NCBI RefSeq assembly: GCF_937958975.1
Contig: NZ_CALGRE010000035.1
Span: forward strand, 1 to 29,009
Reading direction: 5' to 3'
DNA length: 29,009 bases
DNA from: an uncultured Eubacterium sp.
GTDB lineage: Bacteria > Bacillota > Clostridia > Lachnospirales > Lachnospiraceae
Of this stretch, positions 7,618 to 15,731 are shown in pieces (within the stretch, counting starts at the first letter, position 1; the number at the start of each line of letters is the position of its first letter). The position numbers and the translations under genes were made by a program. The notes under the pieces are model-generated. The model saw only the letters and a program-made list of their open reading frames with translations, was not told the DNA's origin and searched no databases.

Positions 7618-8448
7618 TTATAATCTCCCAAAATATTTATTTATCGTAATTCCAACGCCGCCTTCATTATTATCCGCACAAGTCTCAAATTTTGCGCAAC
7701 GCTTTGCCTGTTCATTTCCTGACTTCATGGCATAGGAATAACCCGCATACATAAGCATTGTGGCATCATTTCCGGAATCTCCAAATGCCATTATATTTTC
7801 AGCATCTAATCCCAGACGCTCTCCAAGCCACTTCAATGCTTTTCCCTTATCTGCTCCTTTTGCAGTAATCTCCATATTTCCTTTAAATCCCGCCGAATAA
7901 ACTAAATCAGGAATATCCTTTAATTCCTTTAACAGCGGTTCAATACACTCTTCCGGCATATGGTCTATATTCAATTTTTCTACATTTTTTGTTTTTATAA
8001 TTTCCCAAGGACTCTCACATCTTATCATTAATTTTCTATATTCTTTTAAGAATACATTTGGAAGTCCTTCTGCCTCAAAATAATGGTCATAGGTGTAATT
8101 CGTAATATAACCATTGCAATCAGCATATAGCTCATATACTAATGGATATTTTTCAAATATTTTTATAATTTTTTCCAGGGATTTCAAAGGAAGGTAGCAG
8201 CTGTAGAGAACTTCAGAACTCTGCATATCCACCACAGCTGCTCCATTTGATAGAATCAAATAGTCTACGCAACCTAACAAATCACATTCCCTTTTTGCCA
8301 ATGAATACGGTCTACCGGTGCTTACGGCTATAATCGCACCTTTACTTTTAGCCTCTCTGAACGCTTTTATATTAATTGGGGGGATTGTTAAGTGGTCATC
8401 TGCCAGCAGAGTACCATCTACGTCAGTTGCTATTAGTTTAATATTCAT
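7618..8448 (-). CDS. Cof-type HAD-superfamily sugar-phosphate phosphatase
   Basis: A 276-residue HAD hydrolase of the Cof/type IIB class, which dephosphorylates sugar phosphates or related metabolites. Motif I is ATDVDGTLL (nucleophile D9, acid D11), motif II is VSTGRP, and motif IV is MAFGDSGNDATML near the C-terminus, followed by YAMKSGNEQAK. Length is typical. I begin it at the ATG at 8448, six codons inside the longest frame, because GGAG precedes it by 8 bases and MNIKLIATDVDGT is the usual Cof beginning. It is the last gene of the PTS operon, 48 bases after EI. In this setting it may drain excess phosphosugar or process an imported phosphate ester. The substrate is unknown. Confidence 0.88.
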   Translation of the reverse strand: MNIKLIATDVDGTLLADDHLTIPPINIKAFREAKSKGAIIAVSTGRPYSLAKRECDLLGCVDYLILSNGAAVVDMQSSEVLYSCYLPLKSLEKIIKIFEKYPLVYELYADCNGYITNYTYDHYFEAEGLPNVFLKEYRKLMIRCESPWEIIKTKNVEKLNIDHMPEECIEPLLKELKDIPDLVYSAGFKGNMEITAKGADKGKALKWLGERLGLDAENIMAFGDSGNDATMLMYAGYSYAMKSGNEQAKRCAKFETCADNNEGGVGITINKYFGRL

Positions 8449-8496
8449 TTGCGGGCTCCAATCCATTAAAATATATTGTATACTATTTGCTTTTGG

Positions 8497-10188
8497 CTAT
8501 AACAATGCTAAAACTTCTTCTTCTGTGACACACTGCATAACCTTCTCGGCTAATGCTTTACATTCTTCAACGTCACAGTCTGAAATAGTCTTTCTTGTCT
8601 TTAAGACACTTGTTGCACTTACACTAAACTCATCTAATCCAAATGCAAGTAACAGTGGTATCAGCTTTAAATCTGCTGCTGCTTCACCACACATACCAAC
8701 CATAATTCCTTCTTTTTTTCCACATTCAATAATTCTCTTTATTGCGCGCAGAACTGCCGGGTTATATGTTGAATATAAATATGCCACTTTTGCATTCCCT
8801 CTATCTACAGCCATTGTGTATCCGGTCAAATCGTTTGTACCGATACTAAAGAACGCTGCCTCTTTTGCAAGTGCATCGGCCATCATACAAGCTGCAGGTG
8901 TCTCCATCATTACACCGATTTCAATATTCTTATTGTAATCGATGCCATCCTCATCATAACATTTCATGATATCAGCTACCATGTTTTTTACCTGACGAAG
9001 CTCATCAACACCTGTCACTAATGGAACCATTATTTTTATTTTACCATATGCGCTGGCTTTTACAAGTGCTTTTAGCTGAGTTTCATAAATATCTTTTCTT
9101 TGAAGACAAAAACGAATTGCTCTAAAACCTAAAAATGGGTTCTCTTCCTGCTCCAGACCCAGATATGGAAGTGCTTTATCTCCACCAATATCCAGCGTCC
9201 TTATAATTACAGGTTTTCCTTTCATTGTCTCTGCAACGGTTTTATACGCCTCAAACTGTTCTTCCTCTGTAGGCATCGTATCCCTATCCATAAATAGGAA
9301 CTCTGTTCTAAACAATCCGATACCCTCGCCGTCACATTCTACAGCTTTATTCGCATCCTCCGGTTTTCCAATATTACATACCAATTCCACCTTCGTTCCA
9401 TCTTTTGTCACAGATGGTTTTCCGGAATAAGCTTTCAATAATGACTTTTCTTTTTGATATTCATCAAATTTCTCTTGAAATTCTTTTACCGTCTTGTCAT
9501 CAGGGTGAAGGATAACCTCTCCACTTGCTCCATCCAGAACAACATTATCGCCATTCTTTACAATTTCACAAATCCCATCAATGCTTAAAACTGCCGGTAT
9601 TTCCATTGCTCTTGCCAAAATCGCCGAATGAGATGTCCTGCCTCCGACTTCTGTTAAAATACCATTAATATTTTCCGGCTTAATCCCGGCTGTCATAGAT
9701 GGTGTCAAATCTCTTGCAACTAAAACGGTACCCTTTGGAACCTGCGAGATATCCACATCTTCAATTCCCATTAATAATTTTAACATTCTTGTCTTAATAT
9801 CTCTAAAGTCCGTTGCTCTCTGCTGCAGTAATTCATCAGGAATTTGTCCAAACATTTCTGCTGTCTGCTCAAGCACCTGTTCTACCGCCATTTCTGCAGA
9901 AACCTTTTCTGCAACTATCAATGCAGAAATTTGTTCCTCAATCATAGGGTCCTGCAGCATTTGAATATGACCTCTTAAGATATCTGCATCTTTTTTTCCA
10001 ACAGTCTCATCCATCTTATCTGCCATCTTATTCGTTGCATCGACGAACTTTTCTATCGCTGTCTGTAATCTCGAAATCTCAGCATTTGTATCCGAAATTG
10101 TCTTCGTTTCCACATTAATTTCATGTTCTTCAATTATCACAACTTTTCCAATTCCAATTCCTTCAGAACCTGCAATACCTTTGTACAT
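8497..10188 (-). CDS. ptsI: PTS enzyme I (phosphoenolpyruvate-protein phosphotransferase)
   Basis: A 563-residue stand-alone enzyme I, which takes phosphate from PEP and passes it to HPr. The phosphorylated histidine is H187 in GGRTSHSAILAR. The PEP-binding TIM barrel has LFRTEFLFMDRD, the IGTNDLTGYTMAVDRGN signature and the active-site cysteine in GMCGEAA. Two signature positions differ from the commonest form (TGYTM for TQYTL, NPAVLR for HPAVLR). It lacks the fused HPr and IIA domains of E. coli PtsA. The start has GAGG 7 bases upstream. It lies 11 bases behind HPr in the IIA-IIC-IIB-HPr-EI-HAD operon. It could be the cell's general EI or one dedicated to this sugar; one window cannot decide. 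Confidence 0.95.
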   Translation of the reverse strand: MYKGIAGSEGIGIGKVVIIEEHEINVETKTISDTNAEISRLQTAIEKFVDATNKMADKMDETVGKKDADILRGHIQMLQDPMIEEQISALIVAEKVSAEMAVEQVLEQTAEMFGQIPDELLQQRATDFRDIKTRMLKLLMGIEDVDISQVPKGTVLVARDLTPSMTAGIKPENINGILTEVGGRTSHSAILARAMEIPAVLSIDGICEIVKNGDNVVLDGASGEVILHPDDKTVKEFQEKFDEYQKEKSLLKAYSGKPSVTKDGTKVELVCNIGKPEDANKAVECDGEGIGLFRTEFLFMDRDTMPTEEEQFEAYKTVAETMKGKPVIIRTLDIGGDKALPYLGLEQEENPFLGFRAIRFCLQRKDIYETQLKALVKASAYGKIKIMVPLVTGVDELRQVKNMVADIMKCYDEDGIDYNKNIEIGVMMETPAACMMADALAKEAAFFSIGTNDLTGYTMAVDRGNAKVAYLYSTYNPAVLRAIKRIIECGKKEGIMVGMCGEAAADLKLIPLLLAFGLDEFSVSATSVLKTRKTISDCDVEECKALAEKVMQCVTEEEVLALL

Positions 10189-10199
10189 AAGCTTACCTC

Positions 10200-10463
10200 T
10201 TATTCACCAAAATTCTGACTTTCAAGTTCTACAATTTTTGCCATTGCCTCTTCTTCGTCTTCTCCGTCACATTCAAATGTAACTTCTGCACCCTTTTTAA
10301 TACATGCTGAAATAATATTAATCAGGCTTTTTGCATTAATTCTTTTTTCTCCAAATACGATTGTTACATCGCACGAAAATTTTCCCATTTCCTTTGCAAC
10401 CACGCCTGCCGGTCTCATGTGTAATCCCTCTGGATTATTTACTACTAAAGTTCTACTTACCAT
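10200..10463 (-). CDS. ptsH: PTS phosphocarrier protein HPr
   Basis: An 87-residue HPr that relays phosphate from EI to the IIA domain. The catalytic histidine is exactly H15 (EGLHMRPAG) and the regulatory serine exactly S46 (NAKSLINIIS), so it should also be a substrate of HPr kinase and a CcpA cofactor, unlike Crh, which lacks H15. Length is standard. GGAGGG stands 7 bases before the ATG. It sits between IIB (29-base gap) and EI (11-base gap) in one operon. Having both general PTS proteins inside a sugar-specific operon recalls dedicated systems such as the E. coli ptsA region. Confidence 0.95.
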   Translation of the reverse strand: MVSRTLVVNNPEGLHMRPAGVVAKEMGKFSCDVTIVFGEKRINAKSLINIISACIKKGAEVTFECDGEDEEEAMAKIVELESQNFGE

Positions 10464-10492
10464 CTCTTTACCCTCCGGTTATAATTTTTTAT

Positions 10493-10804
10493 TTATGCAT
10501 TCAACATTGCAATCATTTTTGCTACAATTGCATCTGCCTGTTTAATTGCAGGACTGATTCCTATCTTTACCTTCTTCAGATTATCAAAACGCTCTACATT
10601 TTTAATTGGCATATCTGTTGTCAAAATAACTGCATCTGCTGTGGCAACATCTTCTGCTGTAATTGCGTTTTCAATACCAATGGAACCCTGTGTCTCAACT
10701 TTGCATTCAACTCCTGCTTTTTCACAGGCCTGCTGAATAGCTTCTGCTGCCATATAAGTATGTGCAACCCCTGAAGGGCATGCTGTAACTGCTAAAAATT
10801 TCAT
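10493..10804 (-). CDS. PTS fructose-type IIB subunit
   Basis: A 103-residue stand-alone IIB of the fructose (Fru) family. The phosphorylated cysteine is C9 in TACPSGVAHT, the FruB/FrwB-type active-site loop. I choose the ATG at 10804 over an upstream GTG because MKFLAVTACPSG is the usual IIB start and a GAGAG site lies 8 bases before it. It receives phosphate from IIA and passes it to the sugar bound by IIC. A 9-bp hairpin without a T-run lies between it and the IIC gene. Split IIA, IIB and IIC genes resemble the E. coli frw set, whose substrate class is thought to be sugar alcohols or anhydro-sugars. Confidence 0.92.
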   Translation of the reverse strand: MKFLAVTACPSGVAHTYMAAEAIQQACEKAGVECKVETQGSIGIENAITAEDVATADAVILTTDMPIKNVERFDNLKKVKIGISPAIKQADAIVAKMIAMLNA

Positions 10805-10855
10805 ATCATTCACTCTCTTTCTAAATAAATTAATAACTATATTTAATTTTCATTT

Positions 10856-10879
10856 GGGAACCACAAAATCGTGGTTCCC
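10856..10879 (-). other. Intergenic hairpin between IIC and IIB genes
   Basis: GGGAACCAC / GTGGTTCCC, a perfect 9-bp stem with a 6-base loop. On the transcribed (minus) strand no T-run follows (AAATGAAAAT), so it is more likely an mRNA processing or stability element that tunes IIC against IIB than a terminator. Confidence 0.6.
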
Positions 10880-10893
10880 TTTATAATAAACCA

Positions 10894-12006
10894 TTATTCA
10901 AATGAGATTTCTACATCTTCGAGCACTTCTTCTTTCTTCTCCACATAATTCTTCTTTAAAACTGCACAGAGAAGAACATAAACTGCCACACCTACTAAAA
11001 TACATACTACATAAAGTAATGGGCTTGAAATTACCGGAGTAACAATCAATCCACCCCAGGATGCTGCCATTGTCTTACCAACTCCCAAAAGTCCTGCAAG
11101 CCCTGCTGCTATTGCCGATGAAATCATATTAATCGGAATCATTCTGATAGGGTCAGCTGTCGTATAAGAAATTGCTCCTTCTGTTATACCACAGAATCCC
11201 ATCGCAATTGCACCTACACCCGCATTTCTCTCCTCTTTTGAAAACTTATTTTTCAAAAGCAATGATGCAACACCGGCTCCGATTGGTGGAATACAAATAG
11301 CAATACCAACAGGCGCTGCAAATGTGTAAATTCCATCGCCAACAAAAGCAACCATCAATATAGAAAATGCAACCTTGTTTACCGGACCACCAAGGTCAAA
11401 TGCAATCATAAGACCTGCAATTGCACTGACAAGCATTACGTTTCCACCCGCTGCGTTTCTCAATATACCTTCTAACCATTCCATAAACATTGCAATTGGT
11501 CCACCTAATACACCAAACATTACGATACCAATTACAAGAATGGAAACAACCGGAATAATTATAATAGATTTTAATGACTGCATAGATTTTGGAAGTGGAA
11601 TTTTCTTTAAATATTGTGCCAAAATTCCTGCGAGAATACCGGTTACAATGCCACCTAAAAAACCTGCACTTGCAAAGGAAACAGTGCCTGCTGCCTCGTT
11701 AAATCCAATTGGAATGTTAAGCGCCATGATACCGCCTGCTAAACCCGGTGCAATACCCGGTCTGTCAGCAATGGAATATGCAATATATGCTGAAAGTACA
11801 GGAACCATAAGTCCTAATGCATCTGCACCAATTGTCCAAAGCCAATACGGAATGCCATCTCCCCAGCCAGGAGCTGCACCTTTTCCTGTAATTAATACTG
11901 CGATTGCCATTAAAATACCACCGCCTACAACAACAGGTATCATATACGAAACACCATTCATTAAATGCGTTCTTAAATTCTTAAAAATATCAACCAATTC
12001 TTTCAT
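10894..12006 (-). CDS. PTS fructose-type IIC permease
   Basis: A 370-residue integral membrane IIC of the Fru family, the sugar channel of the PTS. About eight to nine hydrophobic segments cover residues 17-360. Family motifs are visible: GGPVNKVAF in the middle and GITEGAISYTTADP later (the GITEGAIPF-type sugar-binding loop). The N-terminus KELVDIFKNLRTHLMNGVSYMIPVVVGG is typical. The start is ATG at 12006 with AAGGAG before it; the longer frame has no such site. It lies 42 bases behind IIA. With separate IIA and IIB it resembles E. coli FrwC. Substrates in this family include fructose, mannosyl-glycerate and polyol-like compounds, so sequence alone does not give the sugar. Confidence 0.93.
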   Translation of the reverse strand: MKELVDIFKNLRTHLMNGVSYMIPVVVGGGILMAIAVLITGKGAAPGWGDGIPYWLWTIGADALGLMVPVLSAYIAYSIADRPGIAPGLAGGIMALNIPIGFNEAAGTVSFASAGFLGGIVTGILAGILAQYLKKIPLPKSMQSLKSIIIIPVVSILVIGIVMFGVLGGPIAMFMEWLEGILRNAAGGNVMLVSAIAGLMIAFDLGGPVNKVAFSILMVAFVGDGIYTFAAPVGIAICIPPIGAGVASLLLKNKFSKEERNAGVGAIAMGFCGITEGAISYTTADPIRMIPINMISSAIAAGLAGLLGVGKTMAASWGGLIVTPVISSPLLYVVCILVGVAVYVLLCAVLKKNYVEKKEEVLEDVEISFE

Positions 12007-12048
12007 AACTTTCTCCTTTTCAATAAGTAAACGTACAAACAATAAGAG

Positions 12049-12498
12049 TTAAACAATACCAATAAGATTTATAACCTCCTCGGCTGTTTTAGCATTTCCG
12101 AGCTGCTCTCTAAAATCATCATGCATGATTTTTCTGAACAGGCCTGCTAAAATTTCAAGATGTCTGTCACCCTGACCAGGTGATGGAACACCAATCTGAA
12201 AAACCATATCAACTTCTTCTGAATCATCCCACTTAATTGGTTTTGCAAGACGAACAAAGGCAAGTGACGGTTCTTTTACATGAACTGACTTAGAATGTGG
12301 TGTCGCAACTGAAAAACCAACAGCTGTACTTGAACTTGCTTCTCTCGCCTTAACATCTGCGATATATCCATCCTTATTAATCAGTCTGTCATCTTTTTCC
12401 ATTGAATCTGCAATAAGTCTTATAATCTCATCCGCACTTTCTGCTTCAACATCAAACATGACAATTTCTCCGCTCATAAGTTCTTTAGCCAAACTCAT
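12049..12498 (-). CDS. PTS fructose-type IIA subunit
   Basis: A 149-residue IIA of the Fru/Mtl class. The phosphorylated histidine is H68 in VATPHSKSV; the downstream VFQIGVPSPGQGDRHLEILAGL is characteristic. It accepts phosphate from HPr and gives it to IIB. The start is not certain: the ATG at 12498 has AGGAGG only two bases upstream, while an in-frame TTG two codons later would have an 8-base spacing; I keep the ATG. It is the first gene of the PTS operon, behind a TTGAAA-17-TAGAAT promoter and a terminator/palindrome. The PRD regulator upstream carries its own IIA-like domain. Confidence 0.93.
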   Translation of the reverse strand: MSLAKELMSGEIVMFDVEAESADEIIRLIADSMEKDDRLINKDGYIADVKAREASSSTAVGFSVATPHSKSVHVKEPSLAFVRLAKPIKWDDSEEVDMVFQIGVPSPGQGDRHLEILAGLFRKIMHDDFREQLGNAKTAEEVINLIGIV

Positions 12499-12540
12499 AT
12501 CCTCCTTTTCTTAAAATTATTACCATCATTGAGTAATTTA

Positions 12541-12569
12541 ATTCTACGTTGTTTATTTATTTTTTTCAA
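12541..12569 (-). promoter_or_regulatory. Promoter of the PTS operon
   Basis: Minus-strand TTGAAA (12564-12569), 17-base spacer, TAGAAT (12541-12546), about 43 bases before the IIA start. Confidence 0.75.
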
Positions 12570-12576
12570 TTCATGC

Positions 12577-12612
12577 AAAAAAAGAAAATTGCACTAAAGT
12601 TAGTGCAATTTT
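12577..12612 (-). terminator. Terminator after the PRD regulator gene; possible operator
   Basis: A perfect 12-bp stem (AAAATTGCACTA / TAGTGCAATTTT) with a 4-base loop followed by CTTTTTTT on the minus strand. The inner palindrome TTGCACTAAAGTTAGTGCAA (12589-12608) lies about 20 bases upstream of the PTS operon -35, where an MtlR-type activator would bind, so it may serve both purposes. Two direct copies of TTTCTCAAAC (12611-12620, 12627-12636) adjoin it. Confidence 0.88.
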
Positions 12613-12689
12613 TCTCAAACTTTGTATTTCTCAAACATTGAAACGGTTTTAAAAAAAGTATTTTTTTTCCAATTTTTTTGTTTTTCAAA

Positions 12690-14651
12690 TTAATTCCAAT
12701 GCATTTCTCTCTTGAATACGCTTTCCATTTCTTCTGCGCTAATGGATTTCTGTATCTTCCCAATCTTTTCTTCAGAGCCCACAATTCTTGAAAAATCCGA
12801 AAAGAAAGCCTTTGTCGTAGCAATATTATTAAAATTCAATGCGAGAAGAAAAATAGTGCTGACCATCTTCCCTCCCCAGTTGACCGGATATTTTAACTGA
12901 ATCAAAAAAACTTTTGGCTTTAATACATTTTCTGTCATTCCATGAGGGATGGCAACTCCATTCCCTATTGCTGTAGGCTCAATATGTTCTCTATGAATCA
13001 CATCGTGAAAGAACTCTTTTTTAACATACCCACCTTCATACAATTTATTGCATGCCTCTTTTAGAATAATATCTCTTTCCATTTTTTCATTTACAATCAT
13101 AATATTATTTTTATCCACAAGCTCTAAAAAATCATCCTTTTCCAATTCAGGATGTGTAAGTGCTTCAAAACAGGCATTTTTTATATTCTTCTCATCCCTT
13201 TTGCTGATGATTGGAGAAATATAAATGACCTTATTGGAATACTTAAAATCCGGCAGCATGGATAATATAATATCAAACTGATAATCTTCTAAATTACTGA
13301 TTTTTTCCGAGGACAATATTGCAACAATCTTAACATCTTCAATTCTACTTTCTATTTTTCTGGCAACAATGTTCGCCGCTGCAATTCCGCTGGTACCAAT
13401 AAGAACAGCCTTAACATTTTTTATATTTCTATGTAACGCGCCGCCTAAAAACAGCGCAATAAAGGATATCTCATGGTCTGTGGGAATCGCATTACAATAG
13501 TCTTCATAAAATTTTCCCAGCGTAAAACATGTCGCAAAAATTCCTGAATACATTTCCCTAATATCACTTAAAAATGGATTGCTCACCTCAAATCCATATT
13601 TTGTTCTAACCAAAGATGCCGGGAGAAATGCCTCAAGACTGGTTTTCAGTAACTCATTTTCTTGCAGATTCGCATTTAATATCTCAGACAAATAAATTAA
13701 TATCTCTTCACATATTTTTCTGTTATCTATATCAAAACTACAATCTGATATCATAACACTTCTATCATTCTTTGATTGAACGGCTGCTGCCGCAAACAAT
13801 ACATCAATATACTGTTTTTCATATTCATTGAACTGTACTTTTTCGGACTGCCCTAATAATCCGACAACCGTTTCTACTACTTCCGGATTACACATTTTTC
13901 TTTCATCTGTGATAATCTTTTTCGTAATCACATTTCCCATTCTTACTCTAAAAAGCTGAATGCTGAGATACTCTGTTAGCATACGAAAAGAATAGTCTGT
14001 ATACGCTACATGATATTCTTTCTCTATACTTCGGATAACTTGAACAGCTTTATCAAAATTATCCTTTCCCCAATTATTTATCCACAGATACTCATCTTCT
14101 AAACCTATTCTATAATCCGGGGAAACCTCTGCTTTTTTGTCTCCCAACGCATACGAACAACAACTTTTCATTGCCTTTCTAATACAAAACTCGTCCCCGG
14201 ATATAAATACACCATGTCCTGCCACTCTGTTAATGTGAATATTATATTTTCTTAATCCCTTCGATATCTCATTAATATCATCACCAATCATTTTTTTACT
14301 TACGTTCAACTCTTCTGAAAAAAGAGATAAGGTATAAGTATCCCATCCACTTAAAAGAATATACATGATGTAACTCATTCTCTGCTTTTTTGACATAACC
14401 GTTTTTTTATCTCGCTTTAATCGGTTTATCTGTTCAATCTGACTTTCCGTAAAGTCAGCGACAAAACCTATTCCCGGTTTTCTCTCGAGAATCATCCCCT
14501 GCTCTTTACAAAAATCAGAGACCTCTTTAATATAAGTTTTAACACTTCTCTCTGACACTCCCAGATACATAGCAAGAGTTTTTGAGGTAATCGGTTTCTG
14601 ATTATTATCTATAAGTTTTTCTATAATTTGTTGTCCTCTCTCTGATAACAT
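12690..14651 (-). CDS. PRD-containing BglG/MtlR-type transcriptional activator with IIA domain
   Basis: A 653-residue PTS-controlled DNA-binding regulator. In order: HTH at about 4-65 (KTLAMYLGVSERSVKTYIKEV), a second HTH/Mga-like region at about 90-150, two PRD domains (about 195-300 and 310-405, the second with TDHEISFIALFLGGALHR), a IIB-like domain (about 413-480) and a C-terminal IIA domain with GNGVAIPHG. There is no CAT RNA-binding domain, so it is an activator (MtlR, LicR, ManR class) and not an RNA antiterminator. The IIB-like loop reads VLIGTSGIAA and lacks the phosphorylatable cysteine. GGAG stands 5 bases before the ATG. It follows manA by 25 bases and ends in a strong terminator just before the PTS operon, which it probably activates when PTS sugar is present. 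Confidence 0.9.
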   Translation of the reverse strand: MLSERGQQIIEKLIDNNQKPITSKTLAMYLGVSERSVKTYIKEVSDFCKEQGMILERKPGIGFVADFTESQIEQINRLKRDKKTVMSKKQRMSYIMYILLSGWDTYTLSLFSEELNVSKKMIGDDINEISKGLRKYNIHINRVAGHGVFISGDEFCIRKAMKSCCSYALGDKKAEVSPDYRIGLEDEYLWINNWGKDNFDKAVQVIRSIEKEYHVAYTDYSFRMLTEYLSIQLFRVRMGNVITKKIITDERKMCNPEVVETVVGLLGQSEKVQFNEYEKQYIDVLFAAAAVQSKNDRSVMISDCSFDIDNRKICEEILIYLSEILNANLQENELLKTSLEAFLPASLVRTKYGFEVSNPFLSDIREMYSGIFATCFTLGKFYEDYCNAIPTDHEISFIALFLGGALHRNIKNVKAVLIGTSGIAAANIVARKIESRIEDVKIVAILSSEKISNLEDYQFDIILSMLPDFKYSNKVIYISPIISKRDEKNIKNACFEALTHPELEKDDFLELVDKNNIMIVNEKMERDIILKEACNKLYEGGYVKKEFFHDVIHREHIEPTAIGNGVAIPHGMTENVLKPKVFLIQLKYPVNWGGKMVSTIFLLALNFNNIATTKAFFSDFSRIVGSEEKIGKIQKSISAEEMESVFKREMHWN

Positions 14652-14676
14652 ATCGTCTCCACTTTCTATATACTTC

Positions 14677-15624
14677 CTAACAGTATGATATCATAATAGT
14701 CATTTTTCCATGAATGTCACACGTCTGTAAAGTTGCGGGAATGATAAAATGGTCTCCCTTTTTTATCTCCGAACCATTTATCACTCCGCTTCCATCAATA
14801 ACACTTGCATTTATAAAAGATTTATCCATATCCCAAATATAGTCTCCATCAATCTCCCATTTTTCTAAAGTATAAAACGGACACTCGACCAACAATTCAC
14901 TGCGCAGTCCATCAAAATTATGAACAACTCTTTTTACATCATAATCTTTATGTGGTGCAGTAATGCAGTCTATGCTCTGCTGTACATGAAGCTCCCTCAG
15001 TTTTCCATCCTGTAAGCGGTCATAATCATACACCCGGTATGTCACATCACTGCTCTGCTGTGTCTCAATTAACAATGTTCCTCCCTTAATCGCATGAAGA
15101 CACCCCGGATTAATCTGAAAAAAATCTCCCTTTTTTATCGGAATGACACGGATTAACTCATTCCACTTTCCCTCATGTATCATTTCCGCCAGCTCATCTT
15201 TATTTTTTGCATTGTGACCAATGACAATAGAAGCATCTTCCTTACAGTCAAGAATGTACCAACATTCTGTCTTTCCCAACGCTCCGTTTTCATGAATTGC
15301 TGCGTAATCATCATTTGGATGTACCTGAATACTAAGGTCATCCTCGGCGCCTAAAATTTTTACTAAAAGTGGAAATACATCTCCTTTCATATTTCCAAAT
15401 AACTCACGGTGATTTTCCCAACACCAGGACAATTTTTTTCCCGCAAGTGCACCATTCATTATAGTACAGTCACCATTTTTATGTGCACTGATACCCCAGC
15501 ACTCTCCTGCCTGGTCTCCTGCATCCTCATATCCAAAATTTTCTAACAGCTTTCCTCCCCAGATTGCATTTTTAAAAACCGGTTCCAGCATCAATACCTG
15601 ATTTGAATAAAGCTTCTCTTTCAT
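14677..15624 (-). CDS. manA: Mannose-6-phosphate isomerase, class I
   Basis: A 315-residue zinc isomerase that interconverts mannose 6-phosphate and fructose 6-phosphate. The metal ligands are visible: Q100 and H102 (IQVHPNDDYA), E120 (GKTECWYIL) and H177 (PGCLHAIKGG). The catalytic-site segment QSSDVTYRVYDYDR follows. Length matches the short Firmicutes ManA form. GAGG lies 7 bases before the ATG. It is the first gene of a manA-PRD regulator pair upstream of the PTS operon, which hints that mannose or a mannose-configured compound is part of the pathway. A DUF885 gene is transcribed away from it across a 158-base spacer that holds a long palindrome. Confidence 0.94.
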   Translation of the reverse strand: MKEKLYSNQVLMLEPVFKNAIWGGKLLENFGYEDAGDQAGECWGISAHKNGDCTIMNGALAGKKLSWCWENHRELFGNMKGDVFPLLVKILGAEDDLSIQVHPNDDYAAIHENGALGKTECWYILDCKEDASIVIGHNAKNKDELAEMIHEGKWNELIRVIPIKKGDFFQINPGCLHAIKGGTLLIETQQSSDVTYRVYDYDRLQDGKLRELHVQQSIDCITAPHKDYDVKRVVHNFDGLRSELLVECPFYTLEKWEIDGDYIWDMDKSFINASVIDGSGVINGSEIKKGDHFIIPATLQTCDIHGKMTIMISYC

Positions 15625-15696
15625 TAAAATACCTCATTTCATATTAAATTTCCCACCAATTAATATTATTATAAGCATTTTTCTTAACAATAATTT

Positions 15697-15731
15697 GATT
15701 GTAACATATTTTAATAAAATATCATACAATC
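15697..15731. repeat. 35-bp near-perfect palindrome between divergent genes
   Basis: Outer arms GATTGTA (15697-15703) and TACAATC (15725-15731), inner arms ATATTTTA and TAAAATAT around one central base; only two paired positions fail. A second AT palindrome follows (ATTTATAT-TTT-ATATAAAT, 15740-15758). Set between manA and the DUF885 gene, it could be an operator for both. No T-run or GC core argues for a terminator. Confidence 0.6.

Noticed and set aside
12690..14651. Reading the BglG-like protein as an RNA-binding antiterminator
   Set aside because: The N-terminus is a DNA-binding HTH, there is no CAT domain, and I found no RAT-like antiterminator before the PTS operon.
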